64,000 bases of DNA from Eudromia elegans (GCA_003342815.1 PTEX01000003.1:3256567-3320566); one strand, 5' to 3'. Positions 49,836-62,809 are shown, counted from the stretch's first letter. Translations and numbers: made by a program. Notes: generated by a model not told the origin, from the letters alone.

Positions 49836-51850
49836 CTTCTCCGTTAGGGAAAAACGCCAGACGACAGAGGAGGCACCAGAGCTGTTGTGGAAAGGCTCGT
49901 AAAGGGCCATAAGAGCGGAGGCAAGATGCGGTTTCTGCTCAGGTGGGATCAGGTGCTGCAGCGAACCGTCCTCGAGGCCTGGGCGACAGCCATGGGTGTC
50001 TCCCCCAGGACCCCAGTGAGGGCTGGTGCGGCTGCCTCCCCTCCTCTCCCTAGTGGGAAACGTACAGGCACTTTGAGAAGGACGTTTTCCCCTTCTCAGA
50101 GTGGATTTTCTTAGATATTTCCTCTTCCTCATACAAAGCTTCATCTGATACCAGAGAATCTTGTGAGACTTTAAAACAGCTGTGGATCTTTCTTATTCCT
50201 TCCCAGAGGCATGAAGGCATGAGCTGGGGCTCCAAGGCTCCATGATTTTCCCAGTGTGTTCCTTGGGAAGAGCAACCGCGTGCATGAGCAGCTTGCAACC
50301 TCTTATAAGGTTAAATTCTTGCCTGTGGCAAGGATTAGTTTAGTGAAAATGCATGAATAACACAGGTCTGTCTGCAATGATACATTCAGGTGTCTCATTC
50401 AACATTATTACCAACAGTAATTAACTCAGCTACGGGAAAATTACGTGCACTCAAATGAGGTGCTGATATTCAGGAGATAAACTGCATTCATCACGAAGAG
50501 TCTCACCTGCCTTCTGCTCTGCATGCCGTCCAGGTTGCATTTGAGACTAATTTGAAGCAGACTGAAATAAATTAAAGAGTAAATAGCCAAAATTACAAAT
50601 TGCTGGATAAATGTTTCCTTTCCCCTTCAGAGATGGAATCAGCGCAGGTCTTTGGCTTGGGTAAAGTGATATTTACTGTTGCATCTTGGATAGATACTGT
50701 GGGAGACAGAGCTCACAGCTAACCCACGCAGGGAAGGGAGAGCTCTAGAGACAGCAGAATACAAAATCATCGCATGATTAAATATAGAGCAGCTACTTGG
50801 GGGCATTTTAGAAGATTTTCGAATTGTAAAACTTTCTCTACTATTTTTTTTTTTAATTGGACTCATGTCAAAAATAGTGACCTGATTGTGGAGGACAGTT
50901 AGATTTGAAAATATTTTTAGAATACAATCACATTTATCATGTGCACAATGCAGATCTTTTGTCTAGTGGTTCGTGGAAGGAAGAACAGTCAAGGAAGGGG
51001 CAGAAGAGGCGATGGGTGCTACTGGTCTCAGTTTAGGATGTCTGTGTCGCTTAAAAGTACCAGCTCCCTCTTGCCTTAGATTATAGACCACATCCCTTGT
51101 GCACGAGGCAGAGGGTCAAACATTAGCATTACCCAAGCATTTGGGAACTAGTTTCTTTGGCAAGCCCAGTAAAAAGTCACAGATGTCTGTCCTTTAAAGA
51201 AATGAACTTTACACCATTTACTCCTTCCCAAAAAAGCAGGCAACTGTTTCATTCCATTTGAACATTCGCCAGATCCTTTCGGATAATGGGACAGAGGCAC
51301 CGCAGAGCTGTGAAGAGTCACAGTTCTGCTGTGAGTCCCCAGCAGCTCTGCTCCGCGTCCTCCCCACCGGGAATGCCTGCGCATTTCATCCTCTCCTTCC
51401 TGGTGGGATCACAGAGCGTGGGCCCCTCCTGTGCTGCCTTGTGCTGAGGCCTCCTGAGGTGACATAACTGACCACTGGCAGGAACCTGGGCCTCAAATAT
51501 CTTCTGGACAAGGTAGGCTGAGACAAAAGGTCTTCTTGTTGCACCAGCCAAGAAAGGCTGGGGTGGTGGAGCACATGCTGTCCTACAGGGTGAAGAGGAA
51601 CCGCTCTCTGCTTTCCACCGAGGAAGGGAAGGTCTGTGCTTCTCCTCAGAAAATATTCAGGGGAGGGAGTGAAAAGACCAACTGCCCTGGGTATGGATGT
51701 CCCGTCCCACAACTGCATCCTGCCGCCCTTGGCCAGGCAGCGGTTCCTCCAATGGCAAATGATGGCACTGGGAATTTTGCTTGAGCAAAGCTGCAGAGTT
51801 TGGCCCATTAATAGTGACTAAATTATCCTGAAGTTTTCAATAAGCTCTTC

Positions 51851-51938
51851 CAAGCCAAATTCTCCTTGTTTACATTCATGTAAATCCATAGAGGAAGCAA
51901 GATGAAGTCATTAGTCTCTAGGTTACACCATTGTAAAG
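51851..51938. repeat. ancient palindromic (MITE-like) repeat relic
   Basis: The left arm 'tttacattcatgtaaatcca' and the right arm read in reverse ('tttacaatggtgtaacc') are imperfect inverted copies, with 'gatgaagtcattag' near the centre. This matches the layout of the old amniote palindromic repeat noted at 41.9 and 52.2 kb. Confidence 0.45.
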
Positions 51939-52147
51939 ATTTGTTTTTCTAAATTCTCTGACTCAGCTTTTAGGGACTTGTTTTGTTATCATTTCAGCAA
52001 ACATTCTGAAGCCCATGGAAGTTCATCACCTGGCAATCTCTCTTTGTAAAGGATTTTAACCCTAAAAAGGAATCAAAAACCACTTAGGAGGTTTTTCTCG
52101 GGACTACAAATACCATGGAAGCACAGGTTTTGCCAAGTGCTTAGCTT

Positions 52148-52252
52148 GAGACCAGATTCTGTAAATCCTAAAATCACATGAGTATTCCTTGCTGCTCAAA
52201 AAGGGCCCGTAATTTTAAGGTCAGCTCATGTGAATAGGGATCTGCAGGATTT
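52148..52252. repeat. ancient palindromic (MITE-like) repeat, clearest copy
   Basis: The left arm ('ccagattctgtaaatccta...cacatgagtattcctt') and the reverse complement of the right arm ('caaatcctgcagatcccta...cacatgagctgacctt') align over roughly 40 bases each, around a short spacer. Such imperfect long inverted repeats are typical of non-autonomous DNA transposons. Family name not assigned. Confidence 0.55.
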
Positions 52253-52279
52253 GTCCTCTTTTAGCAAGGCTGAAATCAT

Positions 52280-52830
52280 GGCTTTACTCTATGGTGTTAA
52301 CCTGTGTTTTGTTTAAAGGGATCCCATTAATAAAGTGGAAACAGATTTTTCTTAACTAAGTGCTTACAGTTAAATATAAAAATGCTGCCCTTGTCAAAGG
52401 CTAAACTGTTCCCTCCCTTGCTGTTAGAAGTGTTTTAAACTGTCTTTGTTAAATGTTGTAAATATGAAATACAAGGAATGGGGGTATAATCTGAGCTCAA
52501 GAATACGTAAAACAAAAGGGTGATTTCGTTGTCCTTATTAAAATGCACAAGATGTCCAGCCAGCTGCTTGTGTTTAACCAATTAAAGTATGTTTAACACC
52601 AAAAGAATAATTTATTTTGTGAATTAAAGCATTTTAAAGACTTTATTAACAATGGAGAGCCCTTAACACACACAAGCACAAGATCGAGTCCTTACTAGTG
52701 CTGATAATGTTGCAAACTGGGGCTGAAGGTATAGGAATTAACTTGGGATGGCTCTGATTAGAAATGGGTCCAAGCAAAACCCAAATATGTGAACCACAGT
52801 AATGATGCAAATGTGCAGAGGGGGAGGTCC
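52280..52830. promoter_or_regulatory. candidate non-coding regulatory segment
   Basis: AT-rich but complex, without repeats, and with several developmental transcription-factor-like cores: 'gtttaac' twice around 'caattaaa' (52574-52600), 'gataatgttgcaaa' and 'atgatgcaaat'. This resembles the texture of conserved non-coding enhancers, but conservation cannot be judged from one genome. Confidence 0.25.
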
Positions 52831-53089
52831 AGAACCCAAACCCAGCTCCTGAATTCCCAAGAAACCCCTCATTTTCCTAGCACAGGATTAAAAACCTTGC
52901 AGTTTAGGCCCATCTCCATTGCTTATTTTCTCTAAAGTCTTGACTTGTTTCCCGAGTGAAAAGAGTCAGACCTTTTCCAGCGGGGGTGGAGCTAGACATG
53001 TTTATACACCCATCACTGGATCCATTGTGCCTCCCGTCCACCCTCTCTCAATGTCAATACACTCCGCACAACACGATCAGTAACGCAGC

Positions 53090-53300
53090 AGTGTCATCAG
53101 CTACGGATCTGGCTGCGTGTTAATAAAAGTCCTAAAGAAAACAAAAATCTGTCTTCCATTGGGAGTGCCTGTCTAAACATTTATTTCCAATCTCATAGGA
53201 TTTACATAAAAATAAAGTGCATCTCCTCCCTAATAAGGCCTATAAATAAACAAGCACTTACTTCAGTAAATTTTTACTCTTTAAAAATTTATCACTGGTC
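53090..53300. promoter_or_regulatory. candidate non-coding regulatory segment
   Basis: Non-repetitive stretch with repeated AATAAA/ATAAAA Hox/caudal-like cores and paired TAATAAGG/CTATAAATA motifs. Flanked by ordinary sequence. Purely a texture-based suggestion. Confidence 0.2.
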
Positions 53301-54827
53301 TCCTGTTCTCTCTCTTCCATCTCCTCCACTGATTTTCTCCCCTTAAACTCTATTTTTCAGTTTCCATGTTGCTTCATTTTCTATGCCAACTTCTTCTGAT
53401 TCTATATTCTACTCCTGTTTCACTTTTTTGTAGCCTACATCCAGCCTGCTCTTGCTTTGCTCCATCCACCTCCATACTCTTCATCATTGCAACTTTCTAC
53501 TCTTCTTTTCTAGCCATTTCTCCCCTTGACTTCACTTTTTATGTCGACATCCCAACTGTATTTGGAAATCCTGGCAGCATGGTAGTGCAAATACCCCAGC
53601 CAAACTCAGGAGGGAAGTTTCTCTTATGCTGCCCGTGGTTTCTCGAGGCTGATATGAAGTGAATCAACAGCCCAAGGAATGGCAGGTACTTTCCCTCCAG
53701 GATCACGATCTGTACTAAGATGGCAAAATCTGCACAGCTTTTAAGAGATGTGAGTTTCTGGGGTAAGCAAGTGGGGCAGATTGAATGCTCACCAGTAACT
53801 GAGGCACAGACACGGCTATGGAAAGTCAGAGAAGGCTCGTCAAGACAGGTAAGGAGAATTTAGTCAAATGTTAAAAAAAGACAAAACGGTGAGAAAGGTA
53901 ACAGGCAACTGGGGCTGAAGCACCTTGCTGTCTCCACAGGACGGTTTACACCAAAAGAGCAATAAGCCCAAACTGGAAACTTTCTACTCCAGAAAATTCC
54001 AGCTTACAAACACAACTTGTAAAATTAATTTCACATTCCTCGTGCTTCTTCTTCAATGGTTTCACATTTCTTCTGTCCTTTTAAATTTCTTTTCTTTTCA
54101 TCTAAGATCTATTTCCTCTTAAGTGTCATTTGCTTGCAATGTTCAGCAGTTGTTTTCTTTTCTGCTTTTCTTCTCTTTCTTTTGTGGTCTCTGTCAGGCT
54201 CTCTGCCTGGATCAGTCTTTCTCTTTCCTGTATTCCCCTTCATGTGCTTTATTTGCATTCATCTTTTCACCCAGATGTTTCATCATACTTTCATCCCCAT
54301 TGAGGTCTTCTATGCTAGCTTCTTCTCATGCTACAAATTATATATATGCTCTGTTGGCATACTCACAGACACAGCCTCTCCCTCGCCTTCCCTTTCTCTT
54401 GCACGCACTCTCATTCTCTCCTACGGTCATGCATTAAGCCAGCACTTCAAGACTGAAACAAATATGTGATACACAAAGATTTTCCCAATATGTGTTCATA
54501 CATGCAGGCTCCACAAATGTATTCAAACCCCGCTTGCTGGGTCGATGCCAGACCAGTTTATGTGGGAATTGTAAAACAACCTCCTACGAAACACATGTTC
54601 AACCTCTCTCCAACACATGCACCCCACTTTCCTCCAGGTCTCTTCCCCACATGAGCATGGGATCTCTGGGCTGATGTATTTTCTCCTTTCCTTATTGATC
54701 CATTATGGGATTACTTTTAAATAAAGGGTTTCAGGTGTGAAGTGATAAGGTATTGGCTCAGTTTAAAGTAGCTGGCAGACTGTCGAGGTGGCATGGAAAG
54801 GTTCTTCTCATTATCCTAGGGGAGAAG

Positions 54828-55014
54828 TTTTATTTTATTTTATTTTATTTTATTTTATTTTATTTTATTTTATTTTATTTTATTTTATTTTATTTTATTT
54901 TATTTTATTTTATTTTATTTTANTTTTATTTTATTTTATTTTATTTTATTTTATTTTATTTTATTTTATTTTATTTTATTTTATTTTATTTTATTTTATT
55001 TTATTTTATTTTTT
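54828..55014. repeat. (ATTTT)n microsatellite, about 37 units, with one N
   Basis: An almost perfect array of ATTTT about 187 bases long, interrupted only around the N at 54923. The N and the length suggest that copy number is uncertain in the assembly. Frames reading IleLeuPheTyrPhe repeats through it are artefacts. Confidence 0.97.
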
Positions 55015-56207
55015 CCTGAAAAGAGCACGGAGCCTCTTTCAGTTTCAAAAGCTGTATTTTTTGTAGGATCTTGCTGAGGAATCAGCATCCTTACTTGATC
55101 TTAGGAGAAAGCTCATGTGAGCTTTCAGGGCTAGCACTCACAGCATGGTTCTGTAATACTTGTTTTTATGCTTCTGTATTTCCCTCAGAGAAGGAACTAA
55201 AAACCTAAAATCATTTCAAATTAAAAAAATAAAACAGACCATTCCCATGTAAGAGCAGTTTCATGAGAGAATTCAGGTTCCTCCAAACATCACAAGGAAG
55301 GACAATACCAACTCTCTGGATCCTTCTTTGACTCATGATTGAGATGCAGATGCTTAAATGTGACCCCCATCTTCCAGCGGGCTGTCTGGGTGACACAGAA
55401 GGAGTCACCGATCCCGGTCGGGTGCGTCACGGTCTGCCCCGGGGCGCCGCTCCTCAGCGCACCAGGCCCCACGTTGCGCTACCTTCTGGGCAGGGTGCCC
55501 AGCTGGCACTCTGATGGAAACCCGTGGCTAGAGGAGCTGAAGAGCAAAGCGGTAGGTACTGAAGTCCCAGTGGACATGGGGTTCCCTTACGGAGGTGTTG
55601 CTTGGCTCACTTCATGGACAACAAAGTGCTCCTAGGCCCAGCGGTTTAGAGGGAGCCCTCAATTATCACGGCAGTTGGGAACTCTTCAGCAGGTTACAGT
55701 GGAAGGCTCACATGGTTATTGTGTGCCAGGAACCCCAGGGTGTTTCTGCCTTCTTACAAATAAAACAGGAGCAGAAAACAGGATTGATTCAACAACCAGC
55801 ATAGAGAGCCAGTACTTCTCTTACAGACAGCTACAGAAGATCATTGGTAGCAAGGAGACTAAACATGAATCAAGTGTTTGCATTTTGCAATGAGATACCA
55901 GATACCTCCTAAACATCCAGTTATTGTTTGCATAAATGATGTCATTTGCTTTTTAACAGCCACCCTATTTCTTTTAGGATAAGGGGCTTCCAGGCTGGTT
56001 CACCTGTATGCCCACTACGCCACAGGGAAGACCACGGCCCAGAGAGCTTCATGGCGAGCTTGGTATGGCCCAGCTTGAATGCCTGCAAAGCAGCGCCTTC
56101 CTCCTCTGCTGCACGTGTGCAATATCCCGACTGTCTGAACTCACAGGGTGCCTCATAAAAGCATTTAATTTCATCTTGTTTATTAAGCAATACACAGCAG
56201 ATGAAGA

Positions 56208-56275
56208 GTCACAGAATCACACAACGGTTGGGGTTGGAAGGGACCTCTAGGGAGCATCTAGTCCAATCCTCAGGC
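56208..56275 (-). mobile_element. CR1 LINE, 3' terminal stub
   Basis: 'gtcacagaatcacacaacgg' followed by 'ggttggaagggacctctag' and 'catctagtccaa' is the reversed 3' end of an avian CR1. Only about 70 bases remain, so it is a severely 5'-truncated insertion reading on the minus strand. Confidence 0.9.
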
Positions 56276-57599
56276 ATCTCTGTGCTCTACAATCCTATAG
56301 CACTGGCCTTTTCTTACCTGCAGTATCACTGTGTATATTCATGGTCTTGTTTACATATATCTTTATTACTTATGTTCATGTTTTTTAAACACTATTTCTC
56401 TAATTTTTCTTACTAGAACATGAAAAAAAAAAGTCTCTTGATGTTTCTTCCAAGACTCATGAATGCTCTGGAAACTCTTGGGGCAGCTACTGAGGAAGGT
56501 GCTACAGAAAAAAAACAAACCTCAACCTGCTGCTGCCATCAGACGTACCGAGGAACGCATCTCCTACCTTTAACGTGACGACTCTAACCAGGAGAACGCT
56601 GCTGAAACAGGACTGAGGCATTGCACCGGAGACAGAAATACCCCCAGCCCCTGTGCCAAGGCCACCAACAGGTAACGGAATCACGCACTGCTGACGGATG
56701 TCTTGCGATACGGTTGCAAATGTCTGTTCAAGGGCACAAAGTCAGCAACCGTTTCCATCACAAGGTGCTCACACTGCAAAACTACCTCTGTGTGGAAAGA
56801 TTTAATTTGGGGCCTGAGCCCTGCAGCATGAAGACACAGAAAATGAACAAGAAATACTCCTGCTGATAGAAAATCCAACATTTTCCAGCAAAAAGTATTT
56901 TCAACTAGTGTTAAAAAAAAAAAAAAAAGAGAATCAGTGCCTCTTCCTGGTGTATGTGCAAAGTGGGTATTTTTCCTTTTTTATTCTTATACAGCTATCT
57001 ATAAAACAGAGATTTGGAAAATATCTGAAAACAAACTTTGCAAGGCAAAGATTTATAAGTGTATGTGTCTTTCTTTCTGATAGGATGGCCAGATATCAGG
57101 GAAAAACTTCACTGGCCTCTCAAAAATATTGGAGCTATCAAGAAGAATTGAGCATAGAAGATAGTGTATGTAAAGGCAGTTGGATGACTGAAAATAGAAA
57201 CTCTCAAAAATAAAGCTGAACTATTTTGTAATAGAAATCTCTATCTGGAGAGTCAGAGAGCAAACTGGCCAAACTACATCAAGGATATGCAGGAACCTGG
57301 TGAACAGATGTGAGACATGGGAAAATGTGGTCTAAAGAGCAAGAGACTAAGAAGCACTGCAGCATCCCTACAAACCTTGGAGCACAGCAGGAATGGACCT
57401 TTTGAACAAACGCACTAAAAAAAGGTGCAATTTTGACATAGAAATTGCTTACACAGTAGCTATTTACATGTCTGCTTCACCAGTCTAACCCTAGCCCTTT
57501 TATTTTGCTTTCATGGTCCACACTGTGGACAGGGACTGTCTCCCAGCTGAGACGCGACAACGTTACTTCAAGGAGGGGTTGAGCGGGTCCGCTGCAGTC

Positions 57600-57835
57600 A
57601 CCTGTGCACAGCAAGAAGCAGCGGAACGGTGAGCCCTTCCCGAGGGCAGGCGGGTGCGCGCTGAGAGCCGGAGCGGCGCCGGAGCCGCCCTCGCTGCCCG
57701 CGCGCTCCCGTGTCCGCAGCCGCCGTGTCGCTGTCACCAGCGGCGGCGGGAAGCCGCGAAGAAGAACGATACTCCTGCGGAGAGGAAAAGGCCCCTCCAC
57801 CGAAAACCCGTCTGCCGGCCAAGCAGGAGACCGTG
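57600..57835. promoter_or_regulatory. CpG island, small, orphan
   Basis: CpG-dense block ('gagccggagcggcgccgga', 'cgcgctcccgtgtccgcag') without a recognised gene. Arg/Ala/Pro-rich frames of 70-107 codons overlap it on both strands and look compositional. Confidence 0.5.
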
Positions 57836-58649
57836 CTGTGGTCAGGTTAGCTCCCCAGGGTAAACGGGACCACGAAAAAACTCAGGGCACCCAAGAAGTG
57901 ATTTTGTGCTGATACAGCAGAGCAGGAGGCAAGAGTGTGTTTTCCCGAGACATTATAATTACAAAAACAGGGCCTTGGCATGGTGGCTATGAAGGATGGT
58001 GAAATCTAAATCCACTGAGGTATCATCAGCACCACATGGAGAAACTCAAGTCACCAGCACGGCTGAGTGCAAGACAGCGTCTTGGCACCGTCAGAAGACA
58101 AACACTCATTAAACTCCCACAGGGTAGGTCCAAGACCCTGTGCTGTGGCACAGCGTGGAACAACAACTCTCCTAAGCCCCGAGGAAAATACTTTGGATCC
58201 CACACACGGTTGGAAAAAAAAAAAAAAAAGAAAGGAAAAGAGAGAGAGATGATGTTAAAATAATAAAATATATCTGACGCTAATGACTTAATGACTTCAA
58301 GGGAGTGTTACAGAAAACTAAGCTGGTAAGTTGGCCATAGCATTTGCACCTTGGCATTTTGGCATCTCAAATAAATATAGTAAATGGGACACAAGAGTAA
58401 ATATATTCCCTGTGGGGATATTATCATGTGATAACGTACTGTATAACACCTCCCCACCTTACCTGCACTGTTGGCTGATATCAATAAGATTTATGAACCA
58501 AAGGCACATCGGTGCTGCTGCAAGAAACACTGTGACACCAGCACAAGCAACACCTACCTCAACTTTAATTTAAGCAGCTCATGCTTTAACCTAGACCTTG
58601 CAGGCAGCAGCAGTGAAGGTGCACAGCTTCAGTGAAGAGCAGGCTTCAG

Positions 58650-59000
58650 TCCAAGCTCATTGATCTCCGGGCGACGGGCGGCTGCTTTGCACTGGGGCCT
58701 GTGCAGCTCAGGAATCACCACTGTCACAATCGAAGGTGGTGGCAGAATGACCACGCTCCCCCTCTTCTCCCTGCGAGCTTCCAACTCCTGCGGATCTCCT
58801 GCGGCGGGCAATACCAGGGGGGTGGCCCTGGGGACGTCCCTCCTTACGGGGCTCCCAGCTGCACGGCGCGGAGCGGGGAGCGGGTTCTGCTCGTGGAGCG
58901 CGGCTGGGAGGAGCTGCGGATCCAGCCGCTCCTTCCCCTTCCAGCTGAGCCGCTCTCGAGTGGAGCTCCTCCAGCTCAACCCTTTGCTTCGCTAACACGA
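58650..59000. promoter_or_regulatory. GC-rich patch, possible regulatory element
   Basis: GC-rich with moderate CpG ('gctgcacggcgcggagcgg' near 58857). Overlapping frames on both strands (up to 155 codons on plus) show no recognisable domain. May be a promoter or exon of an unannotated transcript. Confidence 0.35.
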
Positions 59001-59859
59001 GGCGCAAGGACGTGCATGAGGCGGTCAGGCACCGAGCAGAGCTCTCTCTGGCACCCATGTCCAGCTATGTTCACACGGGATACAGTAACTGTCCTATAGA
59101 AAGAAGTCACAATCTCCTCTAGTATACATTTTCACTTATAAATTCCTCATAACACTATAAAAATTATTTAACCTGACTGTTGCCTTTTTGTTTTTACAGG
59201 CAAGACCTGGAGGGAACCATTTTTTTTATGCTGTCAAAAATAAATACAAATATTCATTGGATTGCTGTCGCTAGTGACTGGGGTTTGTATCGATCACCAC
59301 TGGATGATAACGTCACATCAGTGCTTCTTAAGCTCACATGGGACTCAAATTTTCTCAGAGGACTGTTAAATAATGAAGAGACAGAGGGTTAAGAATGATG
59401 CCATAATTTGGCTACAGAAAAAGGTCAGGCTGTTTTACTTGCCTAAGTATTAAATTGATAATTAACTATTAAAAGCCATCTTATAAATATAGGGAATATT
59501 TTAAATATAGGAAATAAGATGGAGAGATTGTCCTATGAAAAAGTAGCTCTGAAAATTACTTCAGAGATGAGAGTCAGCAACTTGCTGAATGTAACCTCTC
59601 AATACAGAGGCCAAAGGATCCTCTCAATAAAGAGTCAAAAAGGATCCTAAAGGTTTATGTTCAGGGACACTAATGGAAACTGAGGAAGTTGGCGTGACTG
59701 CGGCACCTAGTATGCGTAAGAGTCCTGATGGAAAAGAGTCCATTTAAGGTTGCTGGCACATACTATGGAGAAGAGTCCATAGAATTAAAGGTAATGAGAA
59801 CAGATCTTGTAGCAATTTAATTAAGATTTTAGAAACAACTTAATACATTATTTTAAGAA

Positions 59860-60235
59860 GGAATAAGAGATGAGGCTATGTTGATTTTAAGCATGTCTAG
59901 CAGGGAAAAATCAGTTAGTCTAGTAGACAAAGGCATAATTGGACTTAATTGGTGGAAGCTGAAGAAAGGCAAATTAGAAACAAAAATAAGACACAAAAAT
60001 GTGAGGGCAAGAAGAGTTATTCCTTGAAACAATTCACAAGGAGTTGTTGAGGGCTCTCCATCACCGGAAATATTTTAATTGAGATTGGCTGCTTCTCTAA
60101 ACTTTGTGCTCCAGTTCAAACAGGAATTAATTCAGGGAAGTCCCACGGCTTGTATTATAAACGAGGCCAAGCCAGATGATCATAGTGGTCCCTTCTGACT
60201 TTATAATTTATGGATTCTGATTTAATCATACCCTC
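59860..60235 (+). mobile_element. old amniote-type CR1 LINE, 3' portion
   Basis: Follows, phrase by phrase, a CR1 family I know best from turtles and crocodilians: 'tctagtagacaaaggcataa', 'tggaagctgaagaaaggcaa', 'gggctctccatcaccgg', 'caggaattaattcagggaag', then 'agatgatcatagtggtccc' and 'ttctgactttataatttatg'. It covers the end of the coding frame and the 3' UTR to the terminus, and differs from the younger avian CR1 copies in this window. Decayed throughout, consistent with an insertion predating birds. Confidence 0.85.
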
Positions 60236-62809
60236 GCACAATACAGCCATAGGCAAAAACACTTCCTATTCATCACAGATTATTCTGAGAAACTTTACAT
60301 CTTCTCATTATTTCATCAGGCTAAATCAGGCATTACAGGTTACAGCTATATTAGACTGGTAAAATATAACTGTAGTTTCACATGCCTTCAACTCCTTACC
60401 TTAGAAAACCTCAAAACATTTACCCAGCTCGTCCTAACTATTCGGTGCAGAAAGCATTTAGCTGTCGAGAACAATGCGTTCAGGCTCCGGTGCCGCTGAG
60501 CTGTCCTTCAGCAAGAACACACCAAATGTATCCTAATAAATGAGCAACCCTAAAGTAAACCCCACATCACTATCACCTGGATGTAACTACACCTAATGCC
60601 CCCTTGATCTTTGCACAGAACTCTCAATGCGTACACAGAAAGAGCAGTAAATGGCTCTAAGGAGGTAGATACTGTTTCACAAAAAGGTTCAAGACAAACA
60701 TAGACAGCAAGAAGTGCTGATTTAGTAACAGAATATTTTACAGCCAAGAAGGTCACAAATTGGCGGCATCGGAGGTTTTATTTTGGTTAGTTGACAAGTG
60801 CGAATAAATGCTGTACAGAACAGGTAGTCAAGTGCCAGCAATATTTTTCTTTTGAAAATGTTATCTTCGCTTAGATCTTCCTCAGTAGAATATCACCAGT
60901 CAATCATAAAGTTGGCTGTTCCAGCCAAATATTTTTACCATTACACAATGCTGTGTGAACACTGGGTTCACACACCAGAGCATGGTGCTGCTCACCATGA
61001 ATATAAGGTTTTTTAAGCCAAAAAGGGCCCATTTACCCTTTATACACTAGGGAATGGATCCTTTTGGAAAATGCATTCTAAAACAAACTAAAGTCCTATT
61101 CCAGACAAATTAGCTTAACTAAATTTAAGTAATTGTATTTATTATTATTAGGCAGAAAAACAGACAAACAGCTGATGTCCAGCATGTTTCTACTACACAG
61201 TCAAGTAAGTGTCTTGTGGCCAACTTCATGGAATGCATCAGACTTTTTGCTAATATATATTATATTTTAATCAGATAACTAAGAACAAGCAACTGACTTT
61301 ATGGCAATTTAAGTAGAAATACAAAGGAATTTGTCACAATACTGCATAGCTCGTTGTGCTACATGCTAGCCACTAAATCACAGTAGCCAAATTTGCCTGT
61401 CCAGATGGTCCTATTTGCTGCTTGCTTGTTCAAAGGTCCTGGTAATTTAGCACCTCTTTAAAAATATATTTCTATTTTTCATAATCAGTCAAAAAAGAAA
61501 TTTCAGAAGATCTGTATATGGAGTCTCAGTAATCTCTTTTTACTTCAGATCTGGATCACATTTGAAATGAAGGTAAGCAGATAGCACACAGGATTGCCAC
61601 AAAACATTTACATGCTTATCATCAACAATACAGCCGATTAAAATAGCAAGTGGATTGACTTAATAAGCAGGCAAGCAGCAACTTGTGAATGAAGATTAAG
61701 TATGCTCCAGAATTACCAGCAGGCTCATCATGGATAACAGCTTCTTTGTTTTTTCTTATTTTTAAGTAGTCCTCTCTGGATCTCTGTAGCCACATCCTCC
61801 AACTTCATCCTGATCCTGCTGATCTCGCCTTTAAACATCCTCCTTCCATTCTTGATTTCAGCTCTTTTCACTGTTACTCCACATTCCTTTTTCATAAGCT
61901 TGAATTAGTTATTGCTCTCAGTGGAGAGAGCAATCTATAGATTTGCCTAATCCATACTACTGGAGTTCAGCACAAAGCCACTGAAAGCAAGGCCATCATT
62001 TCATCCCCTTCTGCAGAGCACATGGATGTCCTGCCATCGGTTGCATTTCCTTGAATTTCAGCACCAAACTAGAATATAGGCAAAGAAAAGGTGCAATAAT
62101 TACATTATTAGTAGACGTAATGGAATATTTTGAACAACTAAAACTAGATCAAGGGTTTTAGACAATGCACCCATCCTTGCAGGATTAGCCGTTGCTTACC
62201 CAGGACGCCTGACTGACCTGCGCACACCCGCTAACAATCGCGTTGTTATGCGTTATCAGGAGGAAATGAATGCGTTGGCAGAGGAATGAAATGAAATACT
62301 ATTCGTTTCAGTCCCGAGGAGGAAGTAGCAAAGCAGGCAAAGTGAAAGCAAAAACCCCCACAAGAGCACTGCATCTTGGTGAGGATGAAAGAGGGGATGT
62401 CAGGGATATCTTATGATTTATAACAGCATCGCAGTTACGGCCGTGATGTGTGAATGTGATGTGTTTTCCTCATAAGAGGAATAAGTACCCTGAGTTGATC
62501 CTTAAATAAATGTATAAAGTGCTGAAAAGCACGAGCAGAGAGTATGGCTTGAGAAGTGTAAATACAGATATGAAATGACTGCTCTTGAGTGCAAGAGGCT
62601 GGGAGATAGAACAATGAAAAGGAAAGAATATAGTGTTCCTTAAGGAGTTTACTGGTTAGAGAGAAGAAAATGAATGTACTGTCTTCAGTGCTACACTCCC
62701 TCTTTCTTTCTTCCTTTTATCATCTTGCCAAAATTGTTTGCTTTTGAAAAATAATGAAGTTTTCTAAAATAGCAGCCCTTCTTATAGCTTAACACATTGC
62801 TTTATTTCT

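Larger units (their letters stand above)
40510..54820. other. intergenic sequence with CpG islands and candidate regulatory segments
   Basis: Gene-poor stretch between two mobile repeats. It contains at least three CpG-rich patches (44.28-44.87, 46.53-46.81, 49.69-49.83 kb), old repeat relics, T-rich tracts and non-repetitive AT-rich segments near 48.0 and 52.3-53.3 kb. No protein-coding gene was recognised; frames of up to about 170 codons overlap the CpG islands and are low-complexity Ala/Arg/Pro/Gly-rich on both strands, as expected from composition. Confidence 0.65.

Noticed and set aside
54753-55066. Phe/Ile/Leu/Tyr repeat proteins of about 90 codons
   Set aside because: Direct translation of the ATTTT microsatellite.
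58632-59099. 155-codon plus-strand frame
   Set aside because: Overlaps similar minus-strand frames in a GC-rich patch; no family recognised.
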